Positions 7,766 through 15,131 of a DNA stretch of 64,000 bases are shown piece after piece. The translations under genes and the position numbers were made by a program. The number at the start of each line of letters is the position of its first letter. The first letter of the stretch is position 1. Source of the stretch: Pedobacter cryophilus (lineage in GTDB: Bacteria > Bacteroidota > Bacteroidia > Sphingobacteriales > Sphingobacteriaceae). The DNA lies in assembly GCF_005116455.1 (NCBI RefSeq), contig NZ_SWBP01000001.1:992001-1056000 (forward strand). Direction: 5' to 3'. A model generated the notes under the pieces. That model did no database searches. It was not told the origin of the DNA and saw only the letters and a program-made list of their open reading frames with translations.

Positions 7766-9446
7766 CAAACTGTCTAAAAACCTCCAATCTGTTTTCCACA
7801 ATTAATGATAACTTCTAAGGTGGCTATTTTGTATTTTCAAGTATGAAATTCATCACTGGAAAAGACAGGAACCAAACCGAGTTTTTCTGCTTAGAACAAG
7901 CAATCGTTCAAGATAACGAGGTTCGTCTGATTGATTTATTTGTTTCCTCCATCAAACTTCAAGACTATGGTTTTGAGATGGACTTTATTGATAACGGCAG
8001 ACCCGCCTATCACCCTGCTGAACTGTTACGTCTTTTTATATATGGCTACCTCAACCGTATCCGTTCTTCCCGTCAGCTAGAAAAGGAATGCAGACGTAAT
8101 ATCGAACTGATGTGGCTCATGAAAGGTTTGGCTCCCGATCATAATACTATTGCCAATTTCAGAAAAGATCATCCTAAAGCCATTCGCAAGGTGTTTCATG
8201 CTACAGTAGCCTTAGCTAATAATTTCGATCTGATTGGCGGTAAACTCCTGGCGGGTGACAGCACCAAATTGAGGGCGCAGAATTCTAAAAAGAACAATTT
8301 CAATCCTGCTAAGATTGAACGCCATATTGCTTATATTGATGTTAAACTAGATGAATACCACCAGCTTCTTGCTGCTCAAGACAATGACACCAACCAACCA
8401 AAAAAAACAGAGATTGAGCAAAAGATAGTTAAACACCAACAGCAGAAAAACAAATACCAAAGCTTCCAAAAAACTTTGGATGAAACTGCAGAGCCGCAGA
8501 TATCTACCTCAGACCCTGATAGCAGGCAGCTCATTACCCGCAACAACATTACCGAGGTAGCCTATAACATCCAAAGCACCGTGGATGCCAAACATTGCCT
8601 AGCGGTAGATTACAAAGTGACCAACCAGAATGACAGCAAAGCCATGGGCAACATGGTACGCAGAGCAAAAACAATATTAGGGACTAACGATTTTACCATC
8701 CTGTATGACAAAGGTTACCATACAGGTACCGAGTTCGATTATGCCCATAAACAAGGCGTGGAAGTGATGGTGGCTATTCCTGAGGTGGCTTCTCATGCTC
8801 CTGATGTCGCCTTTGATGTGGCTAACTTTCGATATGATTTGATTGCCGATGCCTACTATTGCCCTGCTGGGCTGGCTTTAACTACCAATGGCAGATGGTA
8901 TTTCAAGAAACATGGAAAAACCACCAACCGGATGAAGCATTATAAAACCAAAGCTTGCCATTCATGCCCCTGTTTTGAACGTTGCACCAAAAACAAAGCA
9001 GGTAGGCTGATTGAACGGACGGAACATGCAGAAGTTATTCAAGCTAACAAAATCCGAATTGAACTCAACAAAGAGCTATACCGAAAGCGGCAGGCTATTG
9101 TAGAACACCCTTATGGTATCATCAAAAGGCAATGGGGATTCTATTATATCATGACCAAGAAAACCATCAAACATGCCGGGGCTGATGTGGGATTGATATT
9201 CACGGCTTTCAATCTGCGAAGAATATTCAATATCATCGGACATGATTTGCTTAAAAAGTACCTAACGGTACTTGCCTACTTTTTCTTACTTGTGAGGACT
9301 TATTTTAAGCGCTTATACGCTCTCGCTATTTTAGAAATCCACAACCTCATTCAAAAAATACGTTGCTTTTTTATGCCTGTAAATCGCTTATATTTACGTT
9401 GTAATCAGGGTGGTTTAAAGATTAATTTAGCTTTTTAGACAAACTG
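7766..9446 (+). mobile_element. IS1182-family insertion sequence, 1681 bp
   Basis: Terminal inverted repeats CAAACTGTCTAAAAA (7766-7780) and, read inward from the right, CAGTTTGTCTAAAAA (9446-9432), 12 of 15 identical. The element is flanked by ACGT on both sides (7762-7765 and 9447-9450), read as a 4-bp target duplication. It contains one long transposase gene whose stop lies inside the right repeat. Size and single-ORF design fit IS1182. The element appears intact and has split attC site 3 at its core. Confidence 0.85.
7843..9438 (+). CDS. IS1182-family transposase, 531 aa
   Basis: DDE transposase. The N-terminal DUF772-type region (about 45-125) has PAYHPAELLRLFIYGYLNRI and the conserved LMWLMKGLAPDHNTIANFR. 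A catalytic region follows with LLAGDSTKLRAQNSKKNNF (first Asp near 148), ILYDKGYHTGTEF (second Asp near 285), and a zinc-ribbon-like CHSCPCFERC segment. The C-terminal HPYGIIKRQWGFYYI carries the expected late motif. After that, about 70 residues form a hydrophobic/basic tail (LKKYLTVLAYFFLLVRTYFKR) of uncertain value. No frameshift or stop interrupts it, so it is probably active. Composition is less AT-rich than the cassette genes around it. Confidence 0.92.
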   Translation: MKFITGKDRNQTEFFCLEQAIVQDNEVRLIDLFVSSIKLQDYGFEMDFIDNGRPAYHPAELLRLFIYGYLNRIRSSRQLEKECRRNIELMWLMKGLAPDHNTIANFRKDHPKAIRKVFHATVALANNFDLIGGKLLAGDSTKLRAQNSKKNNFNPAKIERHIAYIDVKLDEYHQLLAAQDNDTNQPKKTEIEQKIVKHQQQKNKYQSFQKTLDETAEPQISTSDPDSRQLITRNNITEVAYNIQSTVDAKHCLAVDYKVTNQNDSKAMGNMVRRAKTILGTNDFTILYDKGYHTGTEFDYAHKQGVEVMVAIPEVASHAPDVAFDVANFRYDLIADAYYCPAGLALTTNGRWYFKKHGKTTNRMKHYKTKACHSCPCFERCTKNKAGRLIERTEHAEVIQANKIRIELNKELYRKRQAIVEHPYGIIKRQWGFYYIMTKKTIKHAGADVGLIFTAFNLRRIFNIIGHDLLKKYLTVLAYFFLLVRTYFKRLYALAILEIHNLIQKIRCFFMPVNRLYLRCNQGGLKINLAF

Positions 9447-9480
9447 ACGTTACCAGTAAGTTTAACAGACGACAATACTA

Positions 9481-10440
9481 ATGAAAAACGACAGAAGAAA
9501 TAAAACTCGAAACTACATTTTAGCAATTCTAATACCTTGTGTTATTGGATGGATATTTTCTTATTTAGCAACCAATATTTTCATTGCATATTCGTATGGA
9601 TTATTTATTTGGTTGCCTTTTGTAATGGGTTTTTCATCAACTATGCTACTTGCTCATAATAACGAATCCCGAACTAAATATGATTGCTTAAATATATCCT
9701 TTTTCACACTATTCATTTATTGTCTAGGTCTTTTAACTTTTGCTTTTGAAGGTCTTATTTGTATTGTTATGGCTGCGCCAATCGGCTTACTTTTTAATTG
9801 GTTGGGTTTCCTTGTTGCTTGGAAAGTTGTGAATAAAAAAATTGCTAAAAATCTACCGACCACACTTTCAATTTTAATTCTCTCGGTTCCTACTCTTATG
9901 GGATTTGAGTTTGCAGTAAATAAAAATGAAGACCAACTAAGATCTGTAAAGACATTAATTGAAATTAAAGCTACTCCAGAAAAAGTTTGGCAAAACGTAA
10001 TTGAATTTCCACAACTTAAAAAGCCGACAGAATTTATTTTCAAAACAGGAATTGCTTATCCAATAAATGCTAAAATTAATGGAAAAGGAATCGGTGCAGT
10101 TAGACATTGTAATTTCTCAACTGGAAGTTTTGTTGAACCTATAACTGTTTGGGACGAACCAAAGCTTTTAAAGTTTAATGTTGTCGACCAGCCGGAAACA
10201 ATGAAAGAAATAAGTTTTTATGATGTTCATCCAAATCATTTAAACGGTTATTTTGTTTCAAGACAAGGTCAATTTAAATTGACAAGTTTACCAAATGGAA
10301 ATACATTATTGGAAGGCACTACTTGGTATTTCAACAGAATCAAACCGAATATCTATTGGACAATTTGGAGCGATTTTATTATCCACAAAATACATGAAAG
10401 GGTCTTGAATCATATAAAAGAACAATCTGAAAATATATAA
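9481..10440 (+). CDS. Cassette 4: membrane protein with C-terminal SRPBCC-like domain, 319 aa
   Basis: The N-terminal half is a polytopic membrane region with about four or five helices (near 12-33, 38-57, 70-88, 90-113, 127-145). The C-terminal half (about 155-316) looks like a START/SRPBCC ligand-binding domain: LIEIKATPEKVWQNVIEFPQ near the start and EGTTWYFNRI plus WSDFIIHKIHERVLNHIK at the end, typical of polyketide-cyclase-like proteins. Such domains bind hydrophobic ligands; the ligand here is unknown. The gene belongs to the cassette that starts GTTACCAGTA (9449-9458) and ends TACTGGTAAC (10454-10463), exact reverse complements. It directly follows the IS, so its promoter may have changed. 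Confidence 0.72.
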   Translation: MKNDRRNKTRNYILAILIPCVIGWIFSYLATNIFIAYSYGLFIWLPFVMGFSSTMLLAHNNESRTKYDCLNISFFTLFIYCLGLLTFAFEGLICIVMAAPIGLLFNWLGFLVAWKVVNKKIAKNLPTTLSILILSVPTLMGFEFAVNKNEDQLRSVKTLIEIKATPEKVWQNVIEFPQLKKPTEFIFKTGIAYPINAKINGKGIGAVRHCNFSTGSFVEPITVWDEPKLLKFNVVDQPETMKEISFYDVHPNHLNGYFVSRQGQFKLTSLPNGNTLLEGTTWYFNRIKPNIYWTIWSDFIIHKIHERVLNHIKEQSENI

Positions 10441-10453
10441 TGGAAAACAAACC

Positions 10454-10596
10454 TACTGGTAACAACAAGTTTGTACAAAAATGGCTGACGGTGGTTCAAC
10501 TCAGGTTTTTCGTTATTTATTCAGTTCAGTTCAGTTCAGTACGACGTTGGTTCTGCAAGTAATGCCATTTCAGTACAAATTAGCAAAACGTTACCA
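10454..10596 (+). repeat. attC-like recombination site 4 (143 bp)
   Basis: Left box TACTGGTAAC, right box GTTACCA (10590-10596). Arms TTTGTACAAAAATGGC (10470-10485) and GCCATTTCAGTACAAA (10564-10579) match in 14 of 16 positions. The terminal loop has TTCAG four times in tandem (10520-10539), which explains why this site is 6 bp longer than sites 1 and 2. Confidence 0.8.
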
Positions 10597-10620
10597 GCAA
10601 TGAACAAACACATTTGACTA

Positions 10621-11091
10621 ATGGGAGTAGAGGTTTATATTATTAATCTAGTAATTGGGACAGTAATCTTTTTCATTTTACGTTGGACATTTAAAAAGTT
10701 TGTAAAGGCCGACAAATTGAGAATCGGGCTGACTTGGCTCGGGACAATTATTCTGACACCGATAATCTACTTGGGTCTGATTTTTATCTTTATAAACATT
10801 ATCTTTTATGAACCGACAAGGGACTTTGATAAAGGAAAATGGTTTGCCGACAAAGCAAAGAGATATGAAATGAGAGACAACATTGTTGAAAGCGAAATGC
10901 TAAAGGCAAAGAACAAAAAGGAAATAATCGACTTAATTGGACTACCCGACTTTGGTTCCGACTCGACTGACAATTGGAATTACGTCTTAGGGACTTCGGG
11001 AGCAGGATTCGGTTGGCAGTTCAATTCGCTTTTGGTCACGTTTGATAATGACAAAGTTGTAAAAGTTGAGAAGAGAGAAGTTGTGGACTAA
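10621..11091 (+). CDS. Cassette 5: membrane-anchored protein with BamE/SmpA-like C-terminus, 156 aa
   Basis: Two membrane segments near 7-24 and 38-62 are followed by a soluble domain. The C-terminal 55 residues (KNKKEIIDLIGLPDFG, DNWNYVLG, LLVTFDNDKVVKVEK) show the helix - G-x-P - strand - strand pattern of SmpA/OmlA (BamE-like) domains. This domain generally mediates protein contacts in the envelope; the role here is unknown. The gene opens 31 bp after GTTACCAGCA (10590-10599). It ends 6 bp before TGCTGGCAAC, which differs by one base from the expected reverse complement. Confidence 0.7.
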   Translation: MGVEVYIINLVIGTVIFFILRWTFKKFVKADKLRIGLTWLGTIILTPIIYLGLIFIFINIIFYEPTRDFDKGKWFADKAKRYEMRDNIVESEMLKAKNKKEIIDLIGLPDFGSDSTDNWNYVLGTSGAGFGWQFNSLLVTFDNDKVVKVEKREVVD

Positions 11092-11097
11092 GTGCAC

Positions 11098-11128
11098 TGC
11101 TGGCAACAAAATATTTGCGCTAGGCGGT
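11098..11128 (+). repeat. Truncated attC-like site 5 (left end only)
   Basis: TGCTGGCAAC (11098-11107) is the degenerate left box of cassette 5 (one T-to-C change). The next bases AAAATATTTGCGC still resemble a left arm, but no right arm or AAAACGTT core follows in the next 200 bp. The array therefore ends here by deletion or decay. The rest of 11129-11325 holds only a hairpin (11142-11172) and AT-rich sequence leading to the GNAT gene. Confidence 0.5.
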
Positions 11129-11141
11129 GTTGATCTTTATG

Positions 11142-11172
11142 TCCTTAGAGTTCAGCGCAGCGTCTCTAAGGA
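11142..11172. repeat. 9-bp inverted repeat hairpin
   Basis: TCCTTAGAG and CTCTAAGGA are exact inverted repeats separated by TTCAGCGCAGCGT. No T-run follows, so it is not a typical terminator. It may be part of a dispersed intergenic repeat. Confidence 0.4.
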
Positions 11173-11313
11173 TTTAATAATAGAAAAGAGTCTCCAGACT
11201 CGATAAAACCCAAATAAAATCAACTCATTCAATAAGATTCTGCAATGAATTCAGAATAACAAAATGTAATGAAATTAGTGCAATAAATATTTAAAGCAAT
11301 GACGCTTAATTGA

Positions 11314-11321
11314 TAAATTTG
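11314..11321 (+). promoter_or_regulatory. -7 promoter box 4 nt before the GNAT start codon
   Basis: TAAATTTG matches TAnnTTTG; ATG follows at 11326. A TTTA about 20 bp upstream could be a weak -33. The spacing implies a leaderless transcript. Confidence 0.45.
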
Positions 11322-11325
11322 AGCA

Positions 11326-12006
11326 ATGAATGCTATTTTAGACAATCCTATTTACCATGCTTTAACCACCAATCATCTTTTATTTTCTAAAGGAGATGAA
11401 AACATCAAATACTATCACCGCGAGGTAGCTTCCTTTGCCGGGATGAAAACTTATACCGAAGCAGATTTTTTAAAACTATGCGAGCAATTGCCAGATAATG
11501 GCGTTTTCATTGTTTTTTCTCCTCAAACTTTAACCATTCCTAAGCCATGGAAATTGGCTGCGGAAATTGATATGTTCCAATTTGTTTACGAGCATAATTT
11601 TGCACCCCAGCAGCAATTAGAAATTACTTTAGAAGATTTAAATAAGGAGCATGTAGAAGAGATGATTGCATTGGTAGAACTCACCAAACCCGGGCCTTTT
11701 CTCTCCAAAACTATTGATTTAAGTAATTATACTGGGGTTTTTGAGAATGGCAGATTAGCCGCAATGGCGGGACATCGTTTTCACCTAGGGAATCATATAG
11801 AGGTTTCCGCAGTTTGTACCCATCCAGATTTTTTGGGTAAAGGCTATGCTTATGCGGTTATTAAAGAGCAAGTGAAAAGGATATTAGCGAAATCTCAAAT
11901 CCCGTTTCTACATGTTCGTCAGGATAATTTAGGCGCTGTAAAATTATACGAGAAATTAGGTTTTACTATCAGAACAAAAATGCAGGCTTACGTATTAACT
12001 AAATAA
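11326..12006 (+). CDS. GNAT-family N-acetyltransferase, 226 aa
   Basis: Acetyl-CoA-dependent acyltransferase of unknown substrate. The N-terminal half (1-105) is divergent, as in FR47-like members. The C-terminal half carries the GNAT core: VSAVCTHPDFLGKGYAYAV, with the acetyl-CoA-binding loop G-K-G-Y-A near 167-171, then PFLHVRQDNLGAVKLYEKLG, the standard motif B with the conserved Asn and Tyr. It lies just past the end of the cassette array, but no attC follows it, so I treat it as a resident gene. It is convergent with hisS, separated by about 30 bp with no obvious terminator. Confidence 0.88.
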   Translation: MNAILDNPIYHALTTNHLLFSKGDENIKYYHREVASFAGMKTYTEADFLKLCEQLPDNGVFIVFSPQTLTIPKPWKLAAEIDMFQFVYEHNFAPQQQLEITLEDLNKEHVEEMIALVELTKPGPFLSKTIDLSNYTGVFENGRLAAMAGHRFHLGNHIEVSAVCTHPDFLGKGYAYAVIKEQVKRILAKSQIPFLHVRQDNLGAVKLYEKLGFTIRTKMQAYVLTK

Positions 12007-12036
12007 TTTCCCCGTTCTTTTTACAGAAATAAAATC

Positions 12037-13551
12037 TTAACCCAAGTTTTTAAGCTTCGTTAAAATTTCTTGAATAGAAAGCTTCTCTTGCTCACCACTT
12101 TCCATGTTTTTTAAGCTTAATAAACCACTTTGCATTTCGTCGCCACCAATAATTACCACAAAAGGAATTTGTTTATCATTGGCATATTGCATTTGCTTTT
12201 TCATTTTTGCGCCAAAAGGAAAAAGCTCTGTATTGATTTCTGCTGTTCTTAATATATTTAGAATAGGAATAGCAAAAGCTTCTTCGGCCTCCCCAAAAAC
12301 ACAAATTAAAACTTGGGTACTTTGTTGGTTAGAAGCGGAGAACAATTGTAATTCTTCTAAAACATCATAAATTCTATCTGCACCAAAAGAGATACCCACG
12401 CCGGTTAATCCTTCTTTACCAAACATTCCGGTTAAGTCATCATATCTGCCGCCACCACCAATAGAACCCATAGCGGCTTCGTTGGTTTTGACTTCAAAAA
12501 TGCACCCGGTATAATAGTTTAATCCACGGGCAAGGGTAAGGTCTAATTCAACTTTTGCTGTTCTTATACTGAAATTTTGTAGATACGAAAACACTTTATC
12601 AATTTCTTCTATACCTTTTAATCCTATCATAGAATTTGACAGTATCTCTTTTAAGGAATTTAATTTCTCTTGGTTGTTGCCTGATAAAAGGATGACTGGC
12701 TTAAGAATATCAAGTTCTTTTTTATCAAAACCTTTTTCTAAAAGTTCTTTTTCTACTCCATCAAGCCCTATTTTGTCTAATTTATCAATGGCAACAGTAA
12801 GGTCAATAATCATATCAGGTTTTCCTATTAATTCGGCAATACCTGATAGTATTTTTCTATTGTTTATTTTTATTGTAAAATCCTTTAATCCTAAATGAGT
12901 TAAAGCTTCATCATAAATGCAAACAAACTCAGCTTCGTTCAATAAAGAATCAGAACCTACCACATCTGCATCGCATTGGTAAAACTCACGGTATCTACCT
13001 TTTTGTGGTCGGTCTGCTCTCCAAACCGGCTGTATTTGAAATCGTTTAAAAGGCGAGGTAATTTCGTTTTGGTGCATGACCACGTATCGGGCAAACGGAA
13101 CAGTTAAATCGTAGCGAAGGGCTTTTTCAGAAATTTGAGGAGCAATTTTTTTACTTAAGGTTCTGTAATGCTCCATTGGCTTCATAATGTTATTGAATGA
13201 TTTCTCGTTATTCAATAATTTTATACTTCTCATTTCTGTATCATCATCACGGATATCACCTAATTCAATTCCAGCAGTATCTAATTGTTGAGTAATTAAA
13301 CCAACTTGATCCAATACTTTTTGATTTAGAAAATCGCCAGAGTTCAAAACCTTAAATATTAATTGATCTCCTTCATCACCGTATTTCCCGGTTAAGGTAT
13401 CCAAGTTCTCCATCGTAGGAGTTTGAATTTCTTGATAACCATATTTTTTAAACACCTTTTTAATGGTATCAAAAATATAATTACGTCTAATCATTTCAAC
13501 CGGACCAAAATCTCGGGTTCCTTTAGGAATAGCTGCTTTCACATTTGCCAT
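12037..13551 (-). CDS. hisS: Histidyl-tRNA synthetase, with an N-terminal insertion
   Basis: Charges tRNA-His with histidine. Class II motifs are clear: motif 2 [19 protein letters not shown] (about 168-186), the histidine-specific ARGLNYYTG, and motif 3 [13 protein letters not shown] with [13 protein letters not shown]-terminal anticodon-binding domain follows ([12 protein letters not shown] to the end). At 504 residues it is longer than the usual 420-460: a segment of about 45-60 residues (near 75-137, [11 protein letters not shown] to EHYRTLSKK) interrupts the catalytic domain between [20 protein letters not shown] and [17 protein letters not shown]. The frame stays open and both flanks are intact, so it is an in-frame insertion rather than damage. 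A TACTTTTG -7 box lies 4 nt before the ATG (13556-13563). Confidence 0.95.
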   Translation of the reverse strand: MANVKAAIPKGTRDFGPVEMIRRNYIFDTIKKVFKKYGYQEIQTPTMENLDTLTGKYGDEGDQLIFKVLNSGDFLNQKVLDQVGLITQQLDTAGIELGDIRDDDTEMRSIKLLNNEKSFNNIMKPMEHYRTLSKKIAPQISEKALRYDLTVPFARYVVMHQNEITSPFKRFQIQPVWRADRPQKGRYREFYQCDADVVGSDSLLNEAEFVCIYDEALTHLGLKDFTIKINNRKILSGIAELIGKPDMIIDLTVAIDKLDKIGLDGVEKELLEKGFDKKELDILKPVILLSGNNQEKLNSLKEILSNSMIGLKGIEEIDKVFSYLQNFSIRTAKVELDLTLARGLNYYTGCIFEVKTNEAAMGSIGGGGRYDDLTGMFGKEGLTGVGISFGADRIYDVLEELQLFSASNQQSTQVLICVFGEAEEAFAIPILNILRTAEINTELFPFGAKMKKQMQYANDKQIPFVVIIGGDEMQSGLLSLKNMESGEQEKLSIQEILTKLKNLG

Positions 13552-13555
13552 GCCG

Positions 13556-13563
13556 CAAAAGTA
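13556..13563 (-). promoter_or_regulatory. -7 promoter box 4 nt before the hisS start codon
   Basis: Minus-strand TACTTTTG matches TAnnTTTG and is followed after CGGC by the hisS ATG. No -33 TTG was found at normal spacing. If used, the mRNA would be leaderless. Confidence 0.45.
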
Positions 13564-13615
13564 AACATTCGGCGCTTTTTAAGGAATTATTTAAAGGGAA
13601 TAGTTATGGAGCGCT

Positions 13616-14038
13616 TTAATTGGCTGCAACCTCGGTATAATACCATTTGTCGATAATATTTTGACGCTCTTTTGCAGATAGCTTATAAAATTCGGGGTTT
13701 TTCTTGATAAAGGTTTTTAAACTAGTCATCTGGTTAAACCATAATTCGGCGTATTCTCCGGCATTTTTCATCCCATAACGGCTTAAAAACTCGGCATAAG
13801 TTTTTTGGCTTTTTAATATTTTATCTTGTTGGGTTTCAATTTCCTTTACCGCTTCTTTTGAATTAGGCAGTTTAAAATCATACTTTTTAATTTCAAATTC
13901 TTTCTTGGCTTTTAGGTAAGCCATAAAATCTTTATCCTGATTAACGTAGTAATAATAGTATTTCAAATCTTTTTCTACCTTTTGGGCAAAAGTGTTTAGA
14001 CTAATTAAGGCAAAAATTAAGATGAATAACTTTTTCAT
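13616..14038 (-). CDS. Secreted hypothetical protein, 140 aa
   Basis: Signal peptide MKKLFILIFALISLNTFAQ is followed by a highly charged, Lys/Tyr-rich, mostly alpha-helical chain (KYYYYYVNQDKDF; AVKEIETQQDKILKSQKTYAEF; LSAKERQNIIDKWYYTEV). No domain is recognised. It follows the phosphatase gene by 28 bp on the same strand, so the two may share a transcript with the lipoprotein gene further upstream. A periplasmic location is inferred from the signal peptide. Confidence 0.75.
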   Translation of the reverse strand: MKKLFILIFALISLNTFAQKVEKDLKYYYYYVNQDKDFMAYLKAKKEFEIKKYDFKLPNSKEAVKEIETQQDKILKSQKTYAEFLSRYGMKNAGEYAELWFNQMTSLKTFIKKNPEFYKLSAKERQNIIDKWYYTEVAAN

Positions 14039-14066
14039 TACGGGTTGTTTTATAATTAGCTCAATG

Positions 14067-14513
14067 TTAGCTATTTTCTTTCTTCAGGCTTTGTAAAAGT
14101 TTTTCACATTGTGCGCTAATCAACTGATAAACAGGATCAAACATGGCGTCATCTGTATAAGGATCTGGTACTGCTTCATCTTTTATAAAAAGCTGAACTT
14201 TAGCTCTTTCGTTTACATCATTGGTTAAAGAAACTACATCAGCGTAATTATTTTTATCCATCACATAAATTAAATCGAAATTTTGAAAATCTAAGGCATT
14301 AAATTTTCTTGCTTTTTGATCAGATATATTGATGCCGTGTTTTTTAGCCACCTCAATAGATCTATAATCAGGCATTTGCCCAATGTGCCAGCCTCCAGTT
14401 CCGGCCGAATCTATTTCCCAATTTAAGCCTTCCTGATTTACTAAATGTTGCATCACACCATGCGCAATAGGTGATCTGCAGATGTTTCCCAAACAAACTA
14501 TTAAAATTTTCAT
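14067..14513 (-). CDS. Low-molecular-weight protein-tyrosine phosphatase
   Basis: Removes phosphate from phosphotyrosine. The P-loop VCLGNICRSP gives the C(X)5R signature with nucleophile Cys7 and Arg13. The general-acid loop DPYTDD is present near residue 116. Length 148 matches the family (about 150). It starts 1 bp after the lipoprotein stop, indicating an operon. No exopolysaccharide tyrosine kinase gene is near, so the usual Wzb-type role in capsule export is not supported here. Confidence 0.93.
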   Translation of the reverse strand: MKILIVCLGNICRSPIAHGVMQHLVNQEGLNWEIDSAGTGGWHIGQMPDYRSIEVAKKHGINISDQKARKFNALDFQNFDLIYVMDKNNYADVVSLTNDVNERAKVQLFIKDEAVPDPYTDDAMFDPVYQLISAQCEKLLQSLKKENS

Positions 14514-14514
14514 G

Positions 14515-15024
14515 TTAATTATTGGTATTAGATGAACAAACTAATTTTTCTTTTCTTATTAGTTGATGCACTAAGCCTTTTTGCAGGCTTTTGATATTTA
14601 TTAAGCCATCAGCTTTATCGTTTAGAATAAATTTTTCCTCATATTTTCCTACTCTATAGCAGCTGCCTTCGGGTTTATATTTATAGGTTTTATTTACAAA
14701 ATTACCTTCAAGCTTCAAAGTATCATTTACTAAAGTGTAATATCCTTTAGCAAATTCCTGCCATTCTTTAGTGTCGTAACAAGCTCCTCCATTTAAATTC
14801 ACACTAGAGTGAGTTTGAATGTTTAAATAAAAAGAATCGCAAGTGAAAGTGATATGGTATTGTTGGTAAGAAACCAATTGATTTTTGTTTTCAACCGAAT
14901 CTTCACTCCATTTTCCTTGTAAAAAATCAACTCCGCCAGCCTGTTCCTTTTTATTAAAAGTACAAGCGCTCAAAAAAATGGCACCAAGAAATAACAGATA
15001 ATATATGTTTGCTTTGAATTTCAT
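14515..15024 (-). CDS. Lipoprotein of unknown function, 169 aa
   Basis: The ATG at 15024 gives MKFKANIYYLLFLGAIFLSAC, a type II signal peptide with lipobox LSAC. An in-frame TTG or ATG further upstream would extend into a dispersed repeat and is rejected. The mature part contains LQGKWSEDSVENKNQLVSY, a DTLKLEGNFVNKTYKYK strand pair, and two conserved-looking Cys (GACYD, GSCYR). It resembles lipocalin-like small Bacteroidota lipoproteins, but that is only an impression. It is first in a run with the phosphatase and the 140-aa secreted protein. Confidence 0.72.
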   Translation of the reverse strand: MKFKANIYYLLFLGAIFLSACTFNKKEQAGGVDFLQGKWSEDSVENKNQLVSYQQYHITFTCDSFYLNIQTHSSVNLNGGACYDTKEWQEFAKGYYTLVNDTLKLEGNFVNKTYKYKPEGSCYRVGKYEEKFILNDKADGLINIKSLQKGLVHQLIRKEKLVCSSNTNN

Positions 15025-15060
15025 TTTTTGCGTTAACGATTGAAGCGGCATCCTTTTTAT

Positions 15061-15090
15061 TGTCATCCTGAGCGGAGTCGAAGGGTAACA
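15061..15090 (-). repeat. Dispersed intergenic repeat fragment
   Basis: The plus strand reads TGTCATCCTGAGCGGAGTCG followed by AAGGGTAACA. This TGTCATCCTGAGCG.AGTCGAAGG element is known as a dispersed intergenic sequence in many Bacteroidota genomes. Only one copy lies in this window. Confidence 0.6.
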
Positions 15091-15131
15091 ATAAAAAGAT
15101 ACAGCGGAAAGCGTGTTTAAACGCCCTCATC

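Noticed and set aside
11326-12006. GNAT gene as a sixth cassette
   Set aside because: No GTT boundary precedes it within the array logic and no attC follows before hisS.
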